Source: Clostridium sp. CAG:273
GTDB taxonomy: Bacteria > Bacillota > Clostridia > TANB77 > CAG-508
Assembly: GCA_000438355.1 (NCBI GenBank)
Contig: FR901524.1
Location: 13,711 to 22,606 of the forward strand
Length of the DNA: 8,896 nt
Direction: 5' to 3'
Position numbers and translations under genes: made by a program. The notes under the pieces were generated by a model, which saw only the letters and a list, made by a program, of their open reading frames with translations, made no database searches and was not told where the DNA came from. Below, piece by piece: positions 1 through 6,033 of this stretch. Numbering within the stretch: position 1 is the stretch's first letter; each line of letters begins with the position of its first letter.

Positions 1-1
1 C

Positions 2-370
2 CCTACTCAAAAATTAATGAGTTTTGAGCTTGTTGAGGGCTTAATAGAAGTTTTTGCAGGAGCTGTTATAACAGTATGTGCAGATGGATTAATTGAATTT
101 TTACCGATTATATTTGCAGTATGGATTATATTAAAAAGCTTAATTACATTCCAAATGGCACTTAACATTAAAACAGTACCAAATACAAGTTGGGGATTAA
201 TGGTTGTAGTTGCAATAATAGGAATACTTTTAGGATTTATAATTATATTTAATCCATTTGAAGCAACAATGGCTGTAACGACTGTAGTAGGTTTAGCATT
301 ATTGATAGTAGAAATATTAAATATAATAGATGCATGCACAATATTATATCATTTAAAAGAAGAAAAGTAA
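2..370 (+). CDS. HdeD/DUF308-family membrane protein, 3' part (5' end beyond window)
   Basis: The reading frame is open to the left edge, with five codons before the first visible ATG at position 17, so this is most likely the C-terminal two thirds of a longer protein. The 122 visible residues are strongly hydrophobic and form about four membrane segments, separated by short loops with the family-like turns 'GLIEFLPIIFAVW' and 'GFIIIFNPF'. This spacing of Gly/Pro-ended helices is typical of the HdeD/DUF308 family, whose members usually have about 170 to 190 residues and six helices. The family is named for an acid-resistance membrane protein of enteric bacteria; its role in Gram-positive bacteria is not established. 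The chain ends in a short charged cytoplasmic-type tail, HLKEEK. A true start at position 17 is possible, but no good ribosome binding site can be seen before it. The family call is by sequence style and is moderately sure. Confidence 0.7.
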   Translation, partial: PTQKLMSFELVEGLIEVFAGAVITVCADGLIEFLPIIFAVWIILKSLITFQMALNIKTVPNTSWGLMVVVAIIGILLGFIIIFNPFEATMAVTTVVGLALLIVEILNIIDACTILYHLKEEK

Positions 371-384
371 TTTTTAATAGTAGT

Positions 385-443
385 ATTTACTAATTTTTGA
401 AATTAGTAAATGTATAAATTGATAGTAAATTATAGTATTTACT
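385..443 (+). repeat. Two hairpins built from one heptamer, just after the HdeD-like gene
   Basis: Positions 385-396 and 400-411 form a perfect 12-bp inverted repeat with a 3-nt loop. Positions 424-430 and 437-443 form a second 7-bp hairpin. The arms share one heptamer, ATTTACT or its complement AGTAAAT, present at 385, 405, 424 and 437. No T-run follows either hairpin, so neither is an intrinsic terminator by itself. They lie in the 3' untranslated region of the upstream gene and may protect the mRNA end, but the function is unknown. Confidence 0.5.
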
Positions 444-478
444 GCAAAGATTTATAACTATAATATGTAATAAAATAG

Positions 479-524
479 AAAAAGCTTTTATATATGTAAA
501 TTATATAAAGGCTTTTTTTATTTT
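479..524 (+). terminator. Intrinsic terminator of the HdeD-like gene
   Basis: A 16-bp stem (479-494 with 502-517, one G-T wobble) with a 7-nt loop is followed by a run of T residues at 513-519 and a further TTTT. The A-run on the left arm mirrors the T-run, so it could also work on the other strand, although no - strand gene reads into it. Confidence 0.85.
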
Positions 525-571
525 GTTTTAATATTATTATTTAGAATGCCATAATTTTGAGCCCTAAACCC

Positions 572-600
572 TTGAAAATGTAACAAAAATGTAATATAAT
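572..600 (+). promoter_or_regulatory. Distal sigma-A promoter of the adhesin gene
   Basis: TTGAAA at 572-577 and TATAAT at 595-600 are separated by exactly 17 bp, a near-perfect sigma-A promoter. Transcription would begin near 607 and give a leader of about 160 nt that contains both hairpins upstream of the adhesin gene. AATGTAA repeats overlap the spacer and the expected start site. Confidence 0.75.
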
Positions 601-627
601 TGTAATGTAAGCTTAATATAAAAAAAT

Positions 628-718
628 AAAAACCGTGATAACTATTTCCGTAATAGCTAAAAAATGGTTTTTGTAATAATAGGAAAACTTAGCAAATACT
701 GTTATTGACTTATTTTTT
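628..718 (+). ncRNA. Candidate structured leader RNA with terminator-like 3' hairpin
   Basis: Hairpin A pairs 628-634 with 666-672 (7 bp, plus a wobble at 635/665) and encloses an inner stem 639-646 with 652-659 (one mismatch, loop 647-651). Directly after it, hairpin B pairs 673-682 with 699-709 (10 bp, one bulged G at 707) and is followed by six T residues at 713-718. A transcript from the distal promoter would carry both, and B plus its T-run looks like a weak intrinsic terminator. The leader lacks the GACGCAAAGC and GGCCTAA core of c-di-GMP-I riboswitches and the core of c-di-GMP-II, and I recognise no other riboswitch class. That it is a regulatory RNA is inference. Confidence 0.4.
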
Positions 719-733
719 AGAAGAAAGTAAAAT
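705..733 (+). promoter_or_regulatory. Proximal sigma-A promoter of the adhesin gene
   Basis: TTGACT at 705-710 and TAAAAT at 728-733 with a 17-bp spacer form a strong sigma-A promoter. The start would be near 740, leaving a leader of about 30 nt. The -35 box overlaps the right arm of hairpin B. The two promoters therefore give a short unstructured and a long structured leader for the same gene. Confidence 0.7.
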
Positions 734-768
734 ATAAATAATGTAATAGGTTAAAAGGGTGAGAAATT

Positions 769-3700
769 ATGAAACTAAGAAAAATAATAACTTTATTATT
801 GTCAGCAGTAGCAGTTGTTACATTAGCTGGATTATTTAATGTAAGTAATGCAGCAAGTGGTGACAAATGGTTTAATGCAATGTCAATTTATAGAGACAAG
901 TATACATACAAAGCTGACGGAAAAACAATTTGGAGATTATATGAGTCATCAGCATCGTCTAATACGCCAAAAAATGAAGGACAAACAATATTCTGTTTGC
1001 ATAGAGGTGTAGGTTTAGGTTCAGACTTTGGTTCTGGAACTCCAGAAAGAGTTAACTACAATCGCTATTTTGATTTTAAATCTTCAGAAATGCTAAATGA
1101 GCTACAAAAAGCTTTACCAGATCTTACAGAACATGACTATAAAAGATTAATCTGGATTTTTGACCATGCTTATGTTGCTCCAAAAGATACAAGTGAAGAA
1201 GCAAATGCACATGCATATAAAGAAGTGTTATTGAAAAATGCTGGAATTAAAGATTCTATATTAGCAGAAGCAGGAACAAATTATGTTGCTGGTTCTGGTG
1301 CACAAATATATGAAATTGACTTTACAAACGAGGAAATTGATGACATTATAGATGTTGTTCAACAAATGGCAGTATGGAATGTAGTTGGAGATTATTTAGA
1401 TAGTAATAATTTAGAAATACATAGAGCAGAAAAAGGAAGTTTAACATATAAAGACTTTACAGAAGATTCTTCTATATTAGAAAGATTAGGAGATGTATAT
1501 GCTGCAAGACAATTTGGTAGCAGCCTAAACTCAGAAATAACAAAATTATATAATTATTTTGTAGATGAATCTGAAAAACAAGCAGATAGTTATGATGTAC
1601 ATTCAAATTCACAAAATATAACATTCCAAGATACAGCTGCAAAAGTTTTAATATCTGGTTCAAATTATATTGCTGGACCATTTAAATTAGAAAAAGAATC
1701 TAATTTAGATTATACCTTAAATTTAAAAGTTACTAATGATGGTAATAACCTAACAAATTATACATTATTAAACTCAAAAAAACAACCAGTAAGTTCTGAA
1801 ACAACAATAAAAGATTTAGTTGGACAAGAATTTTACTTATCTATACCAGATACAACAAAATTAGGCTTAGTAAGATTAACAGTTGAAGGAACATATTTTG
1901 GCACAGTAATAACATATTGGACAGTTAATGGTAGTGAAGATTCAGAACAACCAATTGCAGTATTAGAAAAAGGTGAAAATAATTTTGAAGATTGGACAGA
2001 AGTCACTTATATACCAACAGAAGGAAAAGTACCTGACTTATCTTTAAGAAAATTTATTATAAAGGTAAATGATAAAGAAATTGCTACAAATGGAAAATTT
2101 ATAAGAGAACCAAATGTAGATATTAGCCCGTTATTCAATAAAACAAGTACAACAGCATCTTACAGACATAATAAAGCTCCAGTACTTGTTGAAATTGGAG
2201 ACATAGTAACATATACAATTAGAGTTTACAATGAAGGCGAAATAGATGGATATGTAAGAGAAATTACAGATTATTTACCAGCACAATTAGAGTATTTACC
2301 AGATGATAAACTAAATAAACAATATGGATGGCAAGTTGTAAATAATGGCAGAGCTCTAAAAACAGATATTACATCTCCAGATACAGAATATGCAGCAGAT
2401 CAAGAAGCTTTATATGGTTCAAGGGAAAATAAAACATTATTAAAAGCATATGGTGGCAAGACTAATGACAAGTTAGATTATATAGAAGTACAAGTAAGAT
2501 GTAAAGTTATAGACACTGGTTTTAGAGGAATAATAACAAATATAGCAGAAATTACAGCATTTTCAGATGGAGATGGAAATGCTACTACAGATAGAGATTC
2601 ATTTAAACAAAACTTAAACTTACCAAGCGATGAAAACTTACCAAATTATAGAGGAAATACATCTAATAAAGAAGATTTATCAGATTCAAATTACCACTAT
2701 AAAGGACAAGAGGATGATGATGACTTTGAAAAAATAGTATTAGAACAAGAACCACCATCACCGGAGGAAAAAGAATTTGACTTAGCATTAAGAAAATTTA
2801 TTACATCGGTTAATAATGAAGAACTAAAAGATATAGATGGAAGCTATACAAGAGAACCAAATGTAGATGTTTCTCCTTTAGTACAAAAAAGTGGAACAAC
2901 AGCAATATATAATCATACGAAAGTGCCTGTATCTGTTGCAAGAGAAGATATAGTAACATATACAATTAGAGTTTATAACGAAGGAGAAAAAGATGGATAT
3001 GTAAAAGAAATTACAGACCATTTACCACCTCAATTAGAATTTTTAGTAAATGACCAATTAAATGTAAGATATGGATGGAAAGTTTCTGAAGATGGAAGAA
3101 CAATAAAAACAGATATAACCTCACCAGATACAGAATATTCTGCAACAAGAGATGAAATTTATGCTACAAGAACTACAAGTGAAGACAAAGTATTATTAAA
3201 GGCATTTAATGGTGAAGAATTAGACTATATAGATGTACAAGTAAGATGTAAAGTTAAGAAAGATATAGACATTACACAAAAAATTACAAATATTGCAGAT
3301 GTAACAGAAGACAGTGACGAAAACAATAAACCTGTAGAGGACAGAGATTCAAATGAGGATAATGTAAAATTACCATCAGATGAAGAATTACCAGGATACA
3401 AAGATAACGAAATTAATTCTGAAAATAAATATATACCAGGACAAGAAGATGATGATGACTTCGAAAAATTAATAATTGAAGAATCAGTTCCAAGGTTTGA
3501 TTTAGCTTTAAGAAAATTTATTACAGGTGTTAATGGAACACAAATAGACAACAGAGTACCTGTATTTACTGTTACAGAAGATGGTAAATATGTATATGAA
3601 CATACAAAAGAGCCTGTAGATGTAAAAACAGGAGATGTAGTAACATATACATTAAGAATATTCAACGAAGGAAATAGAGCAGGTTATGCAGAGCTTGTAA

Positions 3701-4710
3701 AAGATGATATACCAGAAGGACTAGTATTCTTACCAGAAAATAAAACAAACATTGACCACAGATGGAAAATGTATAAAGAAGATGGAACAGAAACAGACAA
3801 CCCTAAAGAGGCAGATTATATAGAGACAGATTATTTATCTAAGGCTCAAGAAGAAGAAACTGGTAGAGTAACATTACTAAAAGCATTTAACCCAGAAACA
3901 ATGACACAACCAGATTACCATGACATAAAAGTAGCTTTTGAAGTAACAGAACCAAACACTTCAGACAGAATAATAATAAATCATGCACAAATTTCAGAAG
4001 ATAGCGATGAAAATGGAAAACCAGTAGAAGATGATGACTCAGTACCAAATGAATGGAATGAAGGAGAAGATGATCAAGACATAGAAAAAATAAAAGTAAA
4101 ATACTATGACTTAGCATTGAGAAAATGGGTAACAGAGTCTATAGTAACATATGATGGAAAAACAACTGTTACAAAAACAGGAAACACAGCAGAAATGGAT
4201 CCAGAACCACCAGCAAAAGTAGAAATTCGTGGAAGTAGATTGTCAAAAACAACTGTTAAATTTAAATTTAAAATAAGAGTAACAAACGAAGGTGAAGTTG
4301 CAGGACATGTTGGAGAAATATCTGACTATATTCCAAAAGGATTAAAATTTATTCAAGCAGATAATCCAAAGTGGAAAGAAGTAAATGGAAAAGTTGTGAC
4401 AGACCAATTAAAAGATACATTATTACAACCAGGAGATAGCGCAGAAGTAGAAATAATATTAACTTGGGTAAATAGTGAAGAAAATTTAGGACTAATGACA
4501 AATATAGCAGAAATAAGTAAAGACGATGGAGACGACATAGATTCAACACCAGATAACAAGAAAGACGGAGAAGATGACCAAGATGATGCACCAGTAATTC
4601 TTTCTATTACAACAGGTGCTGCAGATGTATATGGATATATAGGATTAGCTGCAGGAGTACTATTAATAATATCAGGTGGAATTATATTAATTAAGAAATA
4701 TGTAATTTAA
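769..4710 (+). CDS. Large thioester-domain surface adhesin with four DUF11-like repeats and C-terminal membrane anchor
   Basis: This 1313-residue surface protein probably binds host or other surfaces. Residues 1-28 are a Sec signal peptide (basic MKLRK, hydrophobic core, likely cut at SNA-A). Residues about 33-270 look like a thioester domain: the FCL motif places Cys76 and the QxAVW motif places Gln199, the pair that forms the internal Cys-Gln thioester in Gram-positive TED adhesins. A beta-rich linker (about 280-420) leads to four repeats opening at D423, D671, D911 and D1114 and closing with an N-x-A strand and an Asp-rich linker. Residues about 1288-1308 are a membrane segment followed by KKYVI. 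No LPXTG is present; the motif SITTG lies before the anchor. GGTGA at 758-762 supports this start. The gene is monocistronic, with a terminator behind it. The architecture is clear; the ligand is unknown. Confidence 0.85.
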   Translation: MKLRKIITLLLSAVAVVTLAGLFNVSNAASGDKWFNAMSIYRDKYTYKADGKTIWRLYESSASSNTPKNEGQTIFCLHRGVGLGSDFGSGTPERVNYNRYFDFKSSEMLNELQKALPDLTEHDYKRLIWIFDHAYVAPKDTSEEANAHAYKEVLLKNAGIKDSILAEAGTNYVAGSGAQIYEIDFTNEEIDDIIDVVQQMAVWNVVGDYLDSNNLEIHRAEKGSLTYKDFTEDSSILERLGDVYAARQFGSSLNSEITKLYNYFVDESEKQADSYDVHSNSQNITFQDTAAKVLISGSNYIAGPFKLEKESNLDYTLNLKVTNDGNNLTNYTLLNSKKQPVSSETTIKDLVGQEFYLSIPDTTKLGLVRLTVEGTYFGTVITYWTVNGSEDSEQPIAVLEKGENNFEDWTEVTYIPTEGKVPDLSLRKFIIKVNDKEIATNGKFIREPNVDISPLFNKTSTTASYRHNKAPVLVEIGDIVTYTIRVYNEGEIDGYVREITDYLPAQLEYLPDDKLNKQYGWQVVNNGRALKTDITSPDTEYAADQEALYGSRENKTLLKAYGGKTNDKLDYIEVQVRCKVIDTGFRGIITNIAEITAFSDGDGNATTDRDSFKQNLNLPSDENLPNYRGNTSNKEDLSDSNYHYKGQEDDDDFEKIVLEQEPPSPEEKEFDLALRKFITSVNNEELKDIDGSYTREPNVDVSPLVQKSGTTAIYNHTKVPVSVAREDIVTYTIRVYNEGEKDGYVKEITDHLPPQLEFLVNDQLNVRYGWKVSEDGRTIKTDITSPDTEYSATRDEIYATRTTSEDKVLLKAFNGEELDYIDVQVRCKVKKDIDITQKITNIADVTEDSDENNKPVEDRDSNEDNVKLPSDEELPGYKDNEINSENKYIPGQEDDDDFEKLIIEESVPRFDLALRKFITGVNGTQIDNRVPVFTVTEDGKYVYEHTKEPVDVKTGDVVTYTLRIFNEGNRAGYAELVKDDIPEGLVFLPENKTNIDHRWKMYKEDGTETDNPKEADYIETDYLSKAQEEETGRVTLLKAFNPETMTQPDYHDIKVAFEVTEPNTSDRIIINHAQISEDSDENGKPVEDDDSVPNEWNEGEDDQDIEKIKVKYYDLALRKWVTESIVTYDGKTTVTKTGNTAEMDPEPPAKVEIRGSRLSKTTVKFKFKIRVTNEGEVAGHVGEISDYIPKGLKFIQADNPKWKEVNGKVVTDQLKDTLLQPGDSAEVEIILTWVNSEENLGLMTNIAEISKDDGDDIDSTPDNKKDGEDDQDDAPVILSITTGAADVYGYIGLAAGVLLIISGGIILIKKYVI
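994..1377 (+). other. Thioester-domain core: Cys76 to Gln199 signature
   Basis: The Cys76 codon (994-996) lies in TIFCLHRG, and the Gln199 codon (1363-1365) lies in QQMAVWN. In TED adhesins such as those of Streptococcus pyogenes these residues form a thioester that reacts with amines on the target. The spacing of about 120 residues and the segment LIWIFDHAY between them suit the family. The bond itself is inferred, not seen. Confidence 0.7.
2035..2778 (+). repeat. Adhesin repeat 1 (residues 423-670)
   Basis: The unit opens with DLSLRKFI, carries the DUF11-like centre GDIVTYTIRVYNEGE and DYLP, and ends with TNIAEI and the Asp-rich GQEDDDD linker. It has one cysteine, Cys578. Lys428 and Asn591 are the candidate isopeptide partners. 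Confidence 0.75.
2779..3498 (+). repeat. Adhesin repeat 2 (residues 671-910)
   Basis: This is the copy closest to repeat 1: across residues 479-510 and 728-759, 27 of 32 positions are identical, and 26 bp (2203-2228 and 2948-2973) match exactly at an offset of 745 bp. It opens with DLALRKFIT and has Cys828 in the same place as Cys578. Lys676 and Asn841 are the candidate isopeptide partners. Confidence 0.75.
3499..4107 (+). repeat. Adhesin repeat 3 (residues 911-1113)
   Basis: It opens with DLALRKFITG and keeps GDVVTYTLRIFNEG, but it lacks the REPNVD segment and the cysteine of repeats 1 and 2 and is shorter. The closing strand is INHAQI rather than TNIAEI. Lys916 and Asn1071 are the candidate partners. 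The Asp-rich GEDDQDIEK linker follows. Confidence 0.7.
4108..4596 (+). repeat. Adhesin repeat 4 (residues 1114 to about 1276)
   Basis: This is the most divergent and shortest unit. It opens with DLALRKWVT, has IRVTNEGEVAGHVGEI and DYIPKGL in the centre, and closes with TNIAEIS and the STPDN...EDDQDDAP ending that is typical of DUF11-type domains. Lys1119 and Asn1245 are the candidate partners. It leads directly into the membrane anchor. Confidence 0.7.
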
Positions 4711-4803
4711 TAAAAGTTAAGATAACATATATATAACTTACTTAGATAATAAATTAGGGTACATTATAAGTTGCTAATTTATATAAGCTTATAAAACAAA
4801 TTT

Positions 4804-4850
4804 AAATAGATTTTAAGTATAAAACTGCTTAAAATCTATTTTTAAATTTT
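4804..4850 (+). terminator. Intrinsic terminator of the adhesin gene
   Basis: A perfect 14-bp stem (4804-4817 with 4828-4841) with a 10-nt loop is followed by T-rich sequence (TTTTT at 4839-4843, then AAATTTT). The stem is AT-rich but long. It lies about 95 bp after the adhesin stop codon. Confidence 0.75.
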
Positions 4851-5005
4851 ATTTTAATAAATTATAAGAATAAAATTTAATAAAAAATAGAGTTTATTTA
4901 TGAAGTGAACTTTGCTATTATAAAATTAATTTTGCAAAGTAAGAGTAAACTATACAATTAAATGTGAGTTTAAATTTTATTTTTTAATTTATCAAATAAT
5001 TTATA

Positions 5006-5034
5006 TTGTTTTTAAAAAACTCATATGTTATAAT
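5006..5034 (+). promoter_or_regulatory. Extended -10 sigma-A promoter of the Ig-protein/GGDEF operon
   Basis: TTGTTT at 5006-5011, a 17-bp spacer and TATAAT at 5029-5034 with a TG at 5026-5027 make an extended -10 promoter. The start would be near 5041, where a small hairpin begins (GTAAG 5041-5045 with CTTAC 5054-5058) just before the strong GGAGGT ribosome binding site at 5059-5064. Confidence 0.7.
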
Positions 5035-5069
5035 TCAATTGTAAGTTTATATTCTTACGGAGGTAACAA

Positions 5070-6017
5070 ATGAATCAAATTTTAATAACAGAGAAAAAGA
5101 AAAAGAGCAAAAAAGCGCCGAGAGGGCCTATAGAAGTAAAAGGTATTGTTAGGTTTTTTGCAGTATTTATTATGATTTTTGGTATAATTTTAGCAAGTGA
5201 AGGTTCATATGCTTTATATAAAGAAATTGACGAATCAAGGCCAGAAAATATACCAGACCTTACAATTACAAGAGATGGAGATGTATTACTTTTACAAGTA
5301 GACCACAATACAGAAATTTCTAAAATTAATTATAGATGGAACGATGGAGAAGTAAATAGTATTCCAGAGGGAACAACCTATGCAGAAGAAGAGATTTTAT
5401 TACCAGATGGAAATAATGTTTTAAATATAACTGTTATAGATATGAAAAATAGAGAATATCAATTTATTAAAGAATATAATTTAGAAGGTGTTGATATTAC
5501 AAAACCAAATATAGATGTTACACAAACAGAAGAAGGAACAGCAAATATTAGTATATCTGCAACAGATGAAACAGAAATAATACAAATGACTTATAAAATA
5601 AATGATGATCAAGAAGTAGTAATTGAAGCTACGGAAGAAGGTCAAAAAGAGATAAAAAAAGATATTACATTACCAGAAGGACAAAGTACTTTAACTGTAG
5701 TTGCAAAAGATGCTACTGGAAATACAACAACATATGAAAAACAAATTATAGCTTCTTCAAAACCAACAATAGAAATAGTTTCTAAAGAAGGAAATGTAAT
5801 TACATTAAAAATAGCAGATAAATATGGATTGAAAGATGTAGTTGTTAATTTAAACGGAAAGGTATATGAATCTAAAGATATAGATAAAAATCCAAATTTG
5901 AATAAAAATGAAATTTATGTACCATTAGAATTACAAAGTGGAAATAATGTTTTAAGCATACAAGTTATTAATGTAAATGGTTTAGAAGGAACTGCAGCTA
6001 CCCAACTACAACAATAA
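5070..6017 (+). CDS. Single-pass membrane protein with three extracellular Ig-like modules
   Basis: I do not recognise a named family. The 315-residue protein has a Lys-rich cytoplasmic tail (KKKKSKK, residues 9-15), one membrane helix at about 26-45, and then an outer region of three beta-rich modules at about 61-140, 143-227 and 230-312. Each module ends with a related strand: LPDGNNVLNITVID, LPEGQSTLTVVAKD, LQSGNNVLSIQVIN. The middle one continues into DATGNTTTYEKQI, a pattern seen in bacterial Ig-like domains. There is no cleavage site or sorting signal, so it should stay anchored by its N-terminus with the modules facing the wall. The start is fixed by GGAGGT five bases upstream. A REC-GGDEF gene follows after 16 bp, so the two are co-transcribed; a structural or sensing role at the envelope is inference. 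Confidence 0.75.
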   Translation: MNQILITEKKKKSKKAPRGPIEVKGIVRFFAVFIMIFGIILASEGSYALYKEIDESRPENIPDLTITRDGDVLLLQVDHNTEISKINYRWNDGEVNSIPEGTTYAEEEILLPDGNNVLNITVIDMKNREYQFIKEYNLEGVDITKPNIDVTQTEEGTANISISATDETEIIQMTYKINDDQEVVIEATEEGQKEIKKDITLPEGQSTLTVVAKDATGNTTTYEKQIIASSKPTIEIVSKEGNVITLKIADKYGLKDVVVNLNGKVYESKDIDKNPNLNKNEIYVPLELQSGNNVLSIQVINVNGLEGTAATQLQQ

Positions 6018-6033
6018 AAAATAGGAGAAAAAT

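Larger units (their letters stand above)
525..768 (+). other. Regulatory gap upstream of the adhesin gene
   Basis: This stretch between the upstream terminator and the adhesin start has no credible open reading frame. It holds two sigma-A promoters in series, three copies of AATGTAA around the first promoter (577, 588, 604) and one just after the second (740). Between the promoters is foldable sequence with two hairpins. The segment 561-571, just before the first -35 box, is C-rich (CCCTAAACCC) and stands out in a very AT-rich gap; its meaning is not known. Confidence 0.6.
4711..5069 (+). other. Gap between the adhesin and the Ig-protein operon
   Basis: This 359-bp stretch has no credible gene. 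It holds the adhesin terminator (4804-4850), a 12-bp palindrome TATAAGCTTATA at 4782-4793, an imperfect two-part inverted repeat at 4891-4951 (AGTTTA with TAAACT, ACTTTGC with GCAAAGT), and the extended -10 promoter of the next operon. Confidence 0.6.

Noticed and set aside
7..339. Open frame on the - strand opposite the HdeD-like gene
   Set aside because: It overlaps a clear membrane-protein frame almost fully and is a repetitive Ile/Asn/Thr-rich shadow.
607..768. c-di-GMP riboswitch in the adhesin leader
   Set aside because: A nearby GGDEF gene and an adhesin make this tempting, but the leader lacks the c-di-GMP-I core (GACGCAAAGC, GGCCTAA) and the conserved core of c-di-GMP-II. Only an unidentified structured leader is reported.
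4353..4591. Open frames on the - strand inside the adhesin gene, here and at 1472-1681, 3225-3665 and 3887-4117
   Set aside because: They are low-complexity mirrors of the repetitive Asp/Glu/Lys coding sequence, rich in Leu, Ser and His, with no ribosome binding sites or family resemblance.
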